The notes below the pieces were generated by a model. It had not been told where the DNA came from and ran no database searches. It saw nothing but the letters and a program-made list of their open reading frames with translations. A stretch of DNA of 64,000 bases from Larkinella terrae (GTDB lineage: Bacteria; Bacteroidota; Bacteroidia; Cytophagales; Spirosomataceae): contig NZ_WJXZ01000014.1 of the NCBI RefSeq assembly GCF_009668025.1, positions 1,459,097 to 1,523,096 on the forward strand. Direction: 5' to 3'. The number at the start of each line of letters is the position of its first letter. Position 1 is the stretch's first letter. This document shows positions 24,017-32,689 of the stretch, one piece after another. A program made the translations under genes and the position numbers.

Positions 24017-25261
24017 ATGCGCGAAGAAATTCTATTGAATCTGGACAATCCCCGGCAATTGGAAAAGTTGTACCGGGATAACAAACCGTCCTTCAAATCG
24101 GCTTTTAATGCCTTGTATCCCCAGCTTGGGAGCAATTCGCTGGCTGACTTCTGGTATCAGCGGCTAAACTTTGATCAGGAAGATCTCTACTGGGGAACTC
24201 CCGGCGAACGGGTTTTTGTGCTGGTTGCTTCCCTGCTGGCTGCGCTACTGGCCAAGCTGCCCGAACTTTTTTCCCTGAATGCGGAGCTGTTTTTCCAGCG
24301 GAATGCGGCCTTTATCGTTTTTCCCATACTGACCGCCTATTTTGCCTGGAAAAACCGGCTTTCTCTGAAAAACATGGGTATCCTGGCCGCCGTTTTCCTG
24401 CTGACGCTGGTGTTCATCAATGCGCTACCCCAGAACCAAACCAGCGACACTTTTGTGTTGTCCTGCATCCATTTGCCAATCTGGCTTTGGGCGTTTCTGG
24501 GTTTTGCATTTGGGGGCGGAAAGCTCAAAAATTGGGAAAACCGGCTGGGATTTCTGCGTTATAATGGCGATCTGGTTGTGATGACCGCCCTGCTGCTGCT
24601 CGCGGGTGGGTTAACGACCGCCATTACAATTGGATTATTCAAGCTGATTGGCTGGCAAATCGAGAAATTCTATTTCAATTACGTGGTTATCTGCGGGCTG
24701 GCGGCTGTTCCCATCGTGGGTACTTTTCTTACTCAGAACCAACCCGGATTGGTGAATAAAATATCTCCTCTGATTGCCAACCTGTTTAGCCCGGTGGTGC
24801 TGGTCATGCTGGTGGTTTACCTGGCCGCTACGGTTTTCTCGGGTAAGGATCTTTATCACGACCGCGAGTTTCTCCTGCTTTTCAACGTCCTGCTGATTGG
24901 GGTGATGGCCCTTATTTTCTTTTCGGTAGCGGGTACCTCTTCGCTAAGTAAGAATCCGGCTCAGATCCTCATTCTGTTCCTGTTATCGGCGGTGACCTTG
25001 CTCGTCAATGGAATTGCCCTGTCAGCCGTCCTGTTCCGGATTGCGGAGTGGGGGATAACGCCCAACCGGGCCGCCGTGCTGGGTGGGAATTTGCTCATGC
25101 TTGCCCATCTTATTTTTGTGGGAATACGGCTTTTTGGGGCGCTGACCCGCAAGACCGATCTATCGCTGGTCGGAAAAACGATGGCGGTTTTTCTGCCGAT
25201 TTACAGCTTGTGGGGCGGTGTGGTCACGTTCTTGTTTCCCCTTTTCTTTGGGTTTAAGTAA
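24017..25261 (+). CDS. Polytopic membrane protein, DUF4153-like
   Basis: 414 residues from MREEILLNLDNPRQLEKLY (ATG 24017). A soluble N-terminal ~75 residues is followed by about eleven hydrophobic helices. The layout and helices such as RYNGDLVVMTALLLLAGG are reminiscent of DUF4153 membrane proteins, a weak assignment. No transporter motif is visible. It has its own promoter and ends 7 bp from the convergent hydrolase gene. Confidence 0.72.
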   Translation: MREEILLNLDNPRQLEKLYRDNKPSFKSAFNALYPQLGSNSLADFWYQRLNFDQEDLYWGTPGERVFVLVASLLAALLAKLPELFSLNAELFFQRNAAFIVFPILTAYFAWKNRLSLKNMGILAAVFLLTLVFINALPQNQTSDTFVLSCIHLPIWLWAFLGFAFGGGKLKNWENRLGFLRYNGDLVVMTALLLLAGGLTTAITIGLFKLIGWQIEKFYFNYVVICGLAAVPIVGTFLTQNQPGLVNKISPLIANLFSPVVLVMLVVYLAATVFSGKDLYHDREFLLLFNVLLIGVMALIFFSVAGTSSLSKNPAQILILFLLSAVTLLVNGIALSAVLFRIAEWGITPNRAAVLGGNLLMLAHLIFVGIRLFGALTRKTDLSLVGKTMAVFLPIYSLWGGVVTFLFPLFFGFK

Positions 25262-25267
25262 AACCGC

Positions 25268-26560
25268 TCAGTTATCTACATCCCGGATGGTTGGCCGCTT
25301 GTCCGTTTTTCGTATTTCGTACGGAACCTCGAATTGTGACAAATCCGGGCGGTTTTTCCGTTTGCGCTTTAATTCGTACTGGTAAATCGTTTGGCCGAGC
25401 TGGTAGAGAAAGGGATGGGCCACGCTCTCGTATTCGTATTGATTATCGTTCAGAATTTCGTCTTTGTTCACGTAAATCGTCGCGGAGAGCATGTACTCGA
25501 CTTTATTTCGGAAATCCGCGACGTAGGACGCATCCGTCATGAAACCGTACGCCCAGCCTACTTTATTGAATACGCGAACGCCTTCCGGCAATCTGTGATG
25601 TAAGCTGTCCTGAAAGAAAAACTTTACGTACGTGTCGTAATATTGATCCGAATCGTATTTGGGGTAATTGGTTTCGCCGGGAAACTGGGACAGATACTGA
25701 TACAAAAACGAATAGTCACTGTCGGTTAATTCGAACCGCTGCCGGGCCGGAACGGATTGCGGAAACAGCACCGATTGCAGCGTTTGCTGAAAAGCTTCCA
25801 GCGGATATTTGTTACGCGTTGAAAAGTCAAACGGTTCGTTGACCAGACTGTCCCGCGCACTCAAATACGCTTTTCCGATCTTGTCGATTCGCCGGAAATC
25901 AAACGCATCCTGGTTGTGGGCGGCTGGCTGGGCGTAAATCAATGTGCCATCAGGACGGATAAACCGCACCGGATTGGTGTGCCGGTTTTCGTCGGGCGAC
26001 ATGCGGACAAACCGGTGCGTAATGCGGGTGTCGGCGTATCCTTTGGCGTGCAGCGTACGGTTTGTACTTTCCTGACCCACAAACTCATACAGCCGGCTGT
26101 AGGCGTCATTATCACTCACCAGAAAAGCTTTTTTGATGAAGTGAGCAATCGACGGAAAACCGGTTTCGGAGGTGTTATCCGTCCATTCCCGGGTTTGATT
26201 CCGAAACGCGCTGTCAAACTGCATGGCTGTAAACTTGTTCACATCCGGAATTTTTAACCGGTTCAGTTTTTCCAGCGAAAGCAGGGCCAGCGGCAGTTTT
26301 ACGGTTGAAGCCGGATTGAAATAGGCGGTGCTATCGACGTGAAAATAGTAGTTGGTAAACGTCGGAACGTTGTTTCGGTCGCGGTTAATCTGGGTGTAAA
26401 TAATTTGCAGCCGGTAGGTGTCCGGATGTTTGATTACTTCCTGAAAAACCGGGTTCTGATTCTGAGCGAGAAGGTTCGTCAGCAGGGGAGAGGTTCGGGC
26501 TTGACCATACCCAATTGTTACCACCAGACAAATGGCTACTATGGCTAAAAGTTTGTTCAT
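25268..26560 (-). CDS. Exported serine hydrolase of the class A beta-lactamase fold
   Basis: 430 residues from MNKLLAIVAICLVV (ATG 26560), signal peptide ending GYGQ. Three active-site motifs of the Beta-lactamase2 family are clear: PASTVKLPLALLSLEKL (Ser-x-x-Lys), FLVSDNDAYSRLYEFVG (Ser-Asp-Asn) and NKVGWAYGF (Lys-x-Gly). The protein is longer than resistance beta-lactamases (about 290) owing to an inserted ~90-residue helical region between SDN and KVG, so a peptidase or esterase role is as likely as drug hydrolysis. Confidence 0.85.
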   Translation of the reverse strand: MNKLLAIVAICLVVTIGYGQARTSPLLTNLLAQNQNPVFQEVIKHPDTYRLQIIYTQINRDRNNVPTFTNYYFHVDSTAYFNPASTVKLPLALLSLEKLNRLKIPDVNKFTAMQFDSAFRNQTREWTDNTSETGFPSIAHFIKKAFLVSDNDAYSRLYEFVGQESTNRTLHAKGYADTRITHRFVRMSPDENRHTNPVRFIRPDGTLIYAQPAAHNQDAFDFRRIDKIGKAYLSARDSLVNEPFDFSTRNKYPLEAFQQTLQSVLFPQSVPARQRFELTDSDYSFLYQYLSQFPGETNYPKYDSDQYYDTYVKFFFQDSLHHRLPEGVRVFNKVGWAYGFMTDASYVADFRNKVEYMLSATIYVNKDEILNDNQYEYESVAHPFLYQLGQTIYQYELKRKRKNRPDLSQFEVPYEIRKTDKRPTIRDVDN

Positions 26561-26668
26561 GATGAAGAATGAGGAAAACCACAGGGACGGACCCGCAAGA
26601 ATAAATAAAATTCTATTTCCAGCCAACGCCCTTTCTCTACTCTTTCTTCTCACCTCTTTTTTCTGGAA

Positions 26669-29119
26669 TTAAAAATCAACCCGGTAATAGAAAACCGGTA
26701 GAAAACTCAGCTGGTATTCCCGTTTGATGAATGTTCCGTCGGGCTGGGGCGCGTAGCTCAGCGTCAGGATGTTCTGGATACCGAGGACATTGACGAGATC
26801 GACCGCAATTGTGTGGGTGAGCCGCGTCCGATTGATCTTGTAATCTACTTTCAAATCGAATCGCCGGTAATCCGGAAACTGGAGCGTATTCCGGCCTGCA
26901 CTTTGGTAAATGATGTCCTGTGCTGCTTTCGATTTTGCCTCGTCGACGATTCCATACCAGCGTCCGCCGATGGCCGTGAACTTAGCTCCCACGTTTAAAC
27001 TAGTTCTGCCGAAGGTAAATTCTTTCGCAAAAAGCAGGTTGTACGCGTATTTTCCATTGAAATCCGTATTCCTTAACACGCCGTCGGAGCCTTTGTATTT
27101 GGCATCGAACAACGATCCTGTTACCAGAAAATAATAACCGTCGCTGAAAAACTTCTCCAGCGTCAGCTCGGCTCCGTAGTTTCGGCCCGTTCCTTTATTG
27201 ACTAGTTTACCCGGAAAAACCCGCGAAAAACTGGCTCCCGTATTCAAAATCGAGAATGAACTGCTCTGCTCTTCAACCGGTACATCGAATAGTTTCTGAT
27301 AGTACGCTTCGACCTTCAACCGCAAATTGCGTCCCAGGAGCCAATCGTACGAGGTTACATAATGCCAGCTTTTGGTCAGACCCAAATCCCGATTGATGCG
27401 TTCACCACGTTTGGCGCTGTTGTGCAGATCATCGCCGTAAAAATAGATGTAGGTGGGCTGAATCTGACTGTGTAAACCGGCCGCAAAGCTGAGTTTCTGG
27501 CGGTTTGGTAAATCCCAGGCCAGGCCCACGCGGGGTTCGGCGGGTGAAAAACTGTTTTTGTTGAGCGAAAAATACAGGCTTGTCAGGCCCGCGCTCAGGG
27601 TCAAGCGGTCGGCCAGATTGACGCGCCACTGCACATACGGTTGTACGAGTAGCGCCGACTGACGCGAATCCCAGCGGGTTTGCCAGGGAGCCAACTCCAC
27701 CGGCATATTGGGTGAGATAATGACGTTACGCGCACTATCGACGAAATTGACGGCATACAGGTCGGAATTCAAGCCAGCCTTCAACGTGCTGCGCGGACTG
27801 AACTTATGATTAGCCGACACGGCCAGAGAGGTTTTAGTTTCCGCAAAGCGATAATCCAGCACCTTGGCCTGATCCGTAATTTTGTACCGGTTATTCTCGA
27901 CGACCGGAAGATTGTTGGCTCCGTACTGAAAAAAAAGATAGTTGTGGTACGTATCCTGAACATTGCCCGATTCGGCCAGAGTTGCGCGCAGAAAAGTCTT
28001 GCGGTTTAGCGGTTTTTCAAATGTTAAACCCACAACTCCCATGCGTGACGTATAGTATTGATCGCGATCGTTTTGGCCAAAAATATTTCGGTCCGATACT
28101 TCCTGTTTGCTGATGAGCAGATCAATTGTGCTGGTGCCGCCGAATCCCCATAACGACAGTTTAGCGTTGTTTTTCAGCGGAAAATTGAACCGAAAGGAAG
28201 CATCCTGGTAGGTTGGAATGGCCTGGGTTCCGATGTCGATACCGGCTTTATTAAAAAGCCACAGGTTGGCGTAGCGGTAGGTCACAAAATAAGACGACCC
28301 GGTTTTTTTGGAAAGGGGACCTTCCAGGGCGGCTTCCGTACCTAAAAAGCCGAATTGGAGTGTTCGCTGGTGTTTTTCGTTGTTGCCGTTGCGTAATCGG
28401 AGGTCGAAAACACCCGCAATACCGTTGCTGAATTCGGCCGGAAACGCACCGGTAAAAAAGTCGGAATTGGCCAGCATTTTGTTGCTGATGATGCTCACGG
28501 GGCCACCCGTCGTTCCCGAAATCGCAAAGTGATTCGGGTTTGGAATGCTGATGCCTTCGACCCGCCATACAACGCCACCCGGTGAATTGCCCCGGATAAC
28601 GATGTCGTTGCGCGAATCGTCGGCGCCTTGCACCCCGGCAAAGTTGGAGGCCATCCGGGCGGGTTCGCCCCGGCTTCCGGCGTAGCGGTCGGCTTCGTCG
28701 ACGGTAAACTGGCGGGCCGAAACGATGGCCATTTCGTTGCGGGCGTCGCCGGTGCGTTGCGCCTTTACGGTAACGCTGGCCAGCTCCGTTATGGCTTCTT
28801 CCAGGTCAACGTCCAAAATGGTTTCGCGACCCGCATCGACGATGATGTTGTTCAGCAGTGCTTCTTTGTAACCGATTCGGGAAATTTTAACAGTTCTTCG
28901 ACCCACCGGCACGTTGGTCAGGCGGTAACGCCCCAATGAATCGGTGATGGTGCCGGAACCGTCGGCCGTTGCATTCAGGATTTGAACCGTGACATCGGCT
29001 AGGGGATATTTGGATTCCTTATCAGCAACCCGCCCGCGAACGGTTTGGGTTAAAGCGGTTTGTGCGTGAAGTGAAGATAGAAAACCGGTGAAAAAAAACA
29101 GGCAATAAATGTATTTCAT
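26669..29119 (-). CDS. TonB-dependent receptor with carboxypeptidase-regulatory N-domain
   Basis: 816 residues. Signal peptide (LHAQ site), CarboxypepD_reg-like domain at about 27-105 (RGRVADKESKYPLADVTVQI ... GRRTVKISRIGYKE), plug domain around 120-225 with NDIVIRGNSPGGVVWRVEGI, then a 22-strand barrel ending FLPVFYYRVDF. It imports an unknown ligand across the outer membrane. No SusD partner or DUF4249 gene is adjacent, so it is not a SusC. Next to it on the same strand lies a polytopic membrane protein. Confidence 0.92.
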   Translation of the reverse strand: MKYIYCLFFFTGFLSSLHAQTALTQTVRGRVADKESKYPLADVTVQILNATADGSGTITDSLGRYRLTNVPVGRRTVKISRIGYKEALLNNIIVDAGRETILDVDLEEAITELASVTVKAQRTGDARNEMAIVSARQFTVDEADRYAGSRGEPARMASNFAGVQGADDSRNDIVIRGNSPGGVVWRVEGISIPNPNHFAISGTTGGPVSIISNKMLANSDFFTGAFPAEFSNGIAGVFDLRLRNGNNEKHQRTLQFGFLGTEAALEGPLSKKTGSSYFVTYRYANLWLFNKAGIDIGTQAIPTYQDASFRFNFPLKNNAKLSLWGFGGTSTIDLLISKQEVSDRNIFGQNDRDQYYTSRMGVVGLTFEKPLNRKTFLRATLAESGNVQDTYHNYLFFQYGANNLPVVENNRYKITDQAKVLDYRFAETKTSLAVSANHKFSPRSTLKAGLNSDLYAVNFVDSARNVIISPNMPVELAPWQTRWDSRQSALLVQPYVQWRVNLADRLTLSAGLTSLYFSLNKNSFSPAEPRVGLAWDLPNRQKLSFAAGLHSQIQPTYIYFYGDDLHNSAKRGERINRDLGLTKSWHYVTSYDWLLGRNLRLKVEAYYQKLFDVPVEEQSSSFSILNTGASFSRVFPGKLVNKGTGRNYGAELTLEKFFSDGYYFLVTGSLFDAKYKGSDGVLRNTDFNGKYAYNLLFAKEFTFGRTSLNVGAKFTAIGGRWYGIVDEAKSKAAQDIIYQSAGRNTLQFPDYRRFDLKVDYKINRTRLTHTIAVDLVNVLGIQNILTLSYAPQPDGTFIKREYQLSFLPVFYYRVDF

Positions 29120-29135
29120 AGATGTGTGGTGGAAA

Positions 29136-29909
29136 TTAATTCGTGGCCGAAGCGATCAACCCAAAAAGCAGCAAGCCCACTACGGTGCCCAGTAAAGTTC
29201 GAAAAAAGCGCCTTTTTTCCCGTTTTCGTTCCGGTTGAGTCATCTCCTTATACGGTTTCATGTTTTTTGTAAGTGCCCGGCCTAAGAAATAAAAACCGCC
29301 CGCCAGCACACCGGTTCCCAGCAAAATAACCATTACGGCCGCAAACCCTTGTTCGCTACACAATAAACCGCAGGCCAGACGGCTCGCAAAAATAAAGATT
29401 GGAATGCTGGCCAGAAACAGAAGGATGTAGGCAATTTTGGTTCCGGTCGTTGGTTTGTCCTGAGCGGTTTTGTCGCCGAACGAGCTAAGAAGTTGATTCG
29501 GAGCAGGTTGGGATAACGAATCTTTCTCGCTGATGACCGTGTAGGAGTTTTCGCTGGCTACGCTGACCGATGGTTCAGGGTGCAAAACCGCCCGGCCGCA
29601 GATGCCTCCCGCAACGACATAAGCGAGAAAATTGATGAGAAATAGGAATAAATAGCTATTCTTCTGAAACCGGAACCGCTTGTACGAAACCAGATCGGCT
29701 AATAGAATGGCGTTGTAGCGGCACAGCAGTTGTCGGATTAAAACCAGAGCGCCCAGAAGCAGCGACAAATACCAGCCCGGTTGATTGGAAAGAACCGCAC
29801 TGCCTAAAATGAGGCCGAGGGCAACATTGGAAAATTCCGACAGCGCGATCAGACCGGCAGCAACTCGTTGATGGCGGCTGGCGAATGCCGCTAGGACAGA
29901 GGTCGTCAT
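29136..29909 (-). CDS. Polytopic membrane protein of unknown function
   Basis: 257 residues. About six hydrophobic helices: two near 15-60, one near 85-110, then after a polar loop (residues ~115-150) two near 158-205 and one at the C-terminus after a strongly basic stretch RKREKRRFF. No recognised family. It starts the minus-strand pair with the TonB receptor (16-bp gap), suggesting a joint transcript. Confidence 0.62.
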   Translation of the reverse strand: MTTSVLAAFASRHQRVAAGLIALSEFSNVALGLILGSAVLSNQPGWYLSLLLGALVLIRQLLCRYNAILLADLVSYKRFRFQKNSYLFLFLINFLAYVVAGGICGRAVLHPEPSVSVASENSYTVISEKDSLSQPAPNQLLSSFGDKTAQDKPTTGTKIAYILLFLASIPIFIFASRLACGLLCSEQGFAAVMVILLGTGVLAGGFYFLGRALTKNMKPYKEMTQPERKREKRRFFRTLLGTVVGLLLFGLIASATN

Positions 29910-30043
29910 TGATTAGCAGATAACCGTTTTACCATCCCGGCAGTCGATTGGAGCCGGAACAGAAAGCTACCTAGTAATCAAGTTTACCATTATTTTGTTT
30001 GCAGCGGGCAAGAGGAGGCAAGGATTTACTTTGCGGTAAAAAA

Positions 30044-30140
30044 GTTAAGGTTTATAGTTCCTCGTTTATGGTTGACTGGCGCATTGGATTGTAAACATTC
30101 ACGCAAGTAACCACAAACGGAATACTATAAACCTTAAACG
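30044..30140. repeat. Intergenic palindrome of GTTTAAGGTTTATAGT words
   Basis: Left arm GTTAAGGTTTATAGTTCC then TCGTTTATGGTT; right arm AACCACAAACGGAATACTATAAACCTTAAAC. The arms pair over about 30 bp with mismatches around a 30-bp centre. It fills the 240-bp gap 29910-30149, which holds nothing else recognised. Confidence 0.7.
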
Positions 30141-30149
30141 ATCTAGAAA

Positions 30150-31115
30150 CTACAACAGCCGCTTGATGAGCTGGTCGACCGTGATGCCTTCGGCTTCGGC
30201 TTTGAAGTTGCGGACAATCCGGTGACGAATGATCGGATAAGCGACGGCCCGAACGTCTTCGATATCGGGTGAGTATTTGCCGTTCAGCAGAGCGTTACAC
30301 TTGGCCGCCAGAATCAGAGCCTGCGATGCCCGCGGACCCGCACCCCATTCGAGGTACGTATTGGCATCCGGCGATCCCATTTCGGTATTCGGGCGGGTTT
30401 TGTGAACCAGTTTCACGGCGTATTCGACTACATTATCAACCACCGGAACCCGGCGCACCAAATGCTGGAAGGCCAGCAGCTCGTCGCCCGTCAGTACTTT
30501 CTGCACTTGGTATTTTTCGTCGGTGGTTGTCGATTTTACGATGTCCAGCTCCGACTGGTACGAGGGATAATCCAGAAAAACATTGAACATAAACCGGTCC
30601 AGCTGCGCTTCAGGCAGCGGATAGGTTCCTTCCTGTTCAATCGGGTTCTGGGTCGCCAAAACAAAGAACGGCCGATCGAGCGGGTATTTTTGCCCGGCAA
30701 TCGTCACCGCGTATTCCTGCATGGCTTCGAGCAGGGCTGACTGCGTTTTAGGGGGCGTCCGGTTAATTTCATCGGCCAGAATGATGTTCGCAAAAACCGG
30801 TCCTTTGATGAATTTAAAACGGCGTTCCTGGTCAAGCGTTTCGGAACCCAGAATGTCCGAGGGCATCAGGTCAGGCGTAAACTGGATCCGGTTGAAGCTC
30901 AGATCAAGCGCCCCGGCGATGGTCTGAATGAGCAGCGTTTTAGCGAGTCCCGGCACCCCAACCAGCAGACAGTGTCCCTGGCAAAAGATGGCTGTCAGCA
31001 AAAGCCGGACGGTTTCTTCCTGACCAATGACCACTTTACCAATCTCGGTTTTCAGTCTTTTATACGCTTCATTCAGCGCTTCAGCAGCCGCAACATCGGA
31101 ATTATATTGTACCAC
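30150..31115 (-). CDS. MoxR-family AAA+ ATPase
   Basis: 321 residues from a GTG start at 31115. AAA_3 domain: Walker A GVPGLAKT (residues 53-60), Walker B ILADEINR (Asp115/Glu116), sensor-1 ATQNPIEQEGTYPLPEAQLDRFMF, followed by the small lid domain ending AEAEGITVDQLIKRLL. MoxR ATPases act as chaperones on von-Willebrand-factor-domain proteins and are usually followed by DUF58 and VWA/BatA genes; here the next gene downstream is a membrane protein, so the partners are missing or moved away. Confidence 0.93.
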   Translation of the reverse strand: MVQYNSDVAAAEALNEAYKRLKTEIGKVVIGQEETVRLLLTAIFCQGHCLLVGVPGLAKTLLIQTIAGALDLSFNRIQFTPDLMPSDILGSETLDQERRFKFIKGPVFANIILADEINRTPPKTQSALLEAMQEYAVTIAGQKYPLDRPFFVLATQNPIEQEGTYPLPEAQLDRFMFNVFLDYPSYQSELDIVKSTTTDEKYQVQKVLTGDELLAFQHLVRRVPVVDNVVEYAVKLVHKTRPNTEMGSPDANTYLEWGAGPRASQALILAAKCNALLNGKYSPDIEDVRAVAYPIIRHRIVRNFKAEAEGITVDQLIKRLL

Positions 31116-31128
31116 AGCAGAGGAGTTA

Positions 31129-31226
31129 AGAGTTTAGAATGGTAAATTATGAATTATGAAGGATGAACGATGCATTATTGTTCGCAGTTGGCTGCATTTA
31201 ATTCATCGTTCATCATCCATAATTCC
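31129..31226. repeat. Intergenic palindrome of ATGAACGATGCATT / AATTCATCGTTCATC words
   Basis: Left half GGTAAATTATGAATTATGAAGG then ATGAACGATGCATT; right half TAATTCATCGTTCATCATCC then ATAATTCC. Same word family as the 22.2 and 62.1 kb palindromes. It lies between the MoxR start and the foldase stop (both minus). Confidence 0.7.
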
Positions 31227-31227
31227 T

Positions 31228-32601
31228 TCACGGTCCTTCGGTTTTTTGACTGCCCAGAATATGGCAGCTTTGGTATTCAGGATCAACATTGATGTAGACA
31301 TCGCTGACGGCTTTTTTGAACCAGGCGTCGATGGCGGTATTCTTTTTATTATTCAGGACTATATTGGCAATTTTCTCGTAATCGTCCTTGATGCTGGCCG
31401 TGTGGGGCGCCACTTTCCGCTTGTAATACAAAAGCCGCACGGCACTTTTGCCATCTTCCAGCCGGTAATCCATCGGCGGACTAACGCTGCCCACTTTCAT
31501 GGAATCCAGCGTCATGTACAGCGTGTAATCCATGTTTTGATCGAGCGGCATCAACGTGCTGTTCGATTGCTGATCGCGAATGACACCGCCCGCGTCGGCC
31601 GTGGCTTTGTCTTCCGAAAAGTCCTTGGCGGCTTTTTCAAATTTGATACTGTCGGCTACAATCAACGTCCGCAGACTGTCCAGAAACCGGCGCGGCTGGC
31701 TCAGGTCCAGGCGGTTGTAATCGGGGCGGAGCAGGATATGCCGGGCGTGGTATTCGGCACCGCGCAATTCAACGAGCTGAATCAGGTGAAGCCCGAATTC
31801 CGACTCGACAATGTCCGACATTTCACCGGGTTTCAGCTTCATGGCTGCGCCTTCAAATTCGGCAACCATCGCACCGCGTTTGGCAAAACCGAGGCTGCCT
31901 CCCTTTTGGGCGGAACCTACATCTTCCGAAAATTCGGTGGCTAGTTTAGCAAAATCTTCGCCTTTTTCAACGCGCTCTTTTAGCGCCTGCAACCGTTTCC
32001 GCAACTCTTCTTTCTGCTCTTTCGTTACTTTCGCCAGCCGGACAATGTGTCCGATTTCGACTTCAGCCGGAATGTAAGGCAGGCTGTCTTTGGGAATACT
32101 GTTGAAAAATTTCCGGACTTCGTTCGGGCTCACTTTCACGTCGTCGGTAATTTTGGTCTGCATCCGCTGGCCCAGCATCTGCTCTTTCACTTCCGAGCGC
32201 AATTCACTTTTTAAAGCCTCAATGCTTTTTCCGTAGGCTTCCACCAGGTTTTTTTCCGAACCAAACTGCTGAATCATGTACGACATCCGGCCATCCATCT
32301 GGTTTTCAATCAGTTTGTCGTCGACAGTTACGGAGTCAATTTCGGCTTTTGCCAGCAATACTTTTTGCACAACGAGACTCTCCAGAAGCTGGCAATCCCC
32401 CGGAGCTTTCTGGTTCTGCTGGGCGTACGACTGACGGGCCTGTTCCAGATCCGATTTGAGCACGTAATAATTATCGGCTTTCGCAATGATCTTGTTTAAG
32501 CTGACGCCCTGCCCCTGCGAAAAGGCCGGAAGTACCGCTGTGAACAGCAGCGCCGTCAGAATAAAGTAGGAGAGAAGGATTGATTTCATTAAAAACTTCA
32601 T
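31228..32601 (-). CDS. SurA-like periplasmic peptidyl-prolyl isomerase
   Basis: 457 residues (or 453 from the second ATG at 32589), signal peptide ending PAFSQ. An N-terminal SurA_N-like helical domain (about 30-170), then parvulin domain 1 (about 178-280: EIGHIVRLAKVTKEQKEELR ... GGSLGFAKRGAMVAEFEGA) and a second parvulin domain (about 285-390: YHARHILLRPDYNRLDL). It chaperones outer-membrane proteins in the periplasm. The gene follows a second, larger foldase gene and precedes MoxR on the same strand. Confidence 0.92.
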   Translation of the reverse strand: MKFLMKSILLSYFILTALLFTAVLPAFSQGQGVSLNKIIAKADNYYVLKSDLEQARQSYAQQNQKAPGDCQLLESLVVQKVLLAKAEIDSVTVDDKLIENQMDGRMSYMIQQFGSEKNLVEAYGKSIEALKSELRSEVKEQMLGQRMQTKITDDVKVSPNEVRKFFNSIPKDSLPYIPAEVEIGHIVRLAKVTKEQKEELRKRLQALKERVEKGEDFAKLATEFSEDVGSAQKGGSLGFAKRGAMVAEFEGAAMKLKPGEMSDIVESEFGLHLIQLVELRGAEYHARHILLRPDYNRLDLSQPRRFLDSLRTLIVADSIKFEKAAKDFSEDKATADAGGVIRDQQSNSTLMPLDQNMDYTLYMTLDSMKVGSVSPPMDYRLEDGKSAVRLLYYKRKVAPHTASIKDDYEKIANIVLNNKKNTAIDAWFKKAVSDVYINVDPEYQSCHILGSQKTEGP

Positions 32602-32689
32602 TCAGGTTTATTATTCAATATTAACTATTTCGACAGGATTTATCGACATGCCGAATCAAGGAATCTGTTAAATGATGTTAACGGCCGGT

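Noticed and set aside
25268-26560. Antibiotic-resistance beta-lactamase
   Set aside because: Active-site motifs fit the fold, but the protein is far longer than resistance enzymes and carries a large insertion, so resistance is not claimed.
26669-29119. Receptor as SusC of a polysaccharide utilisation locus
   Set aside because: No SusD-type gene or glycoside hydrolase lies beside it, so only the general TonB receptor call is made.
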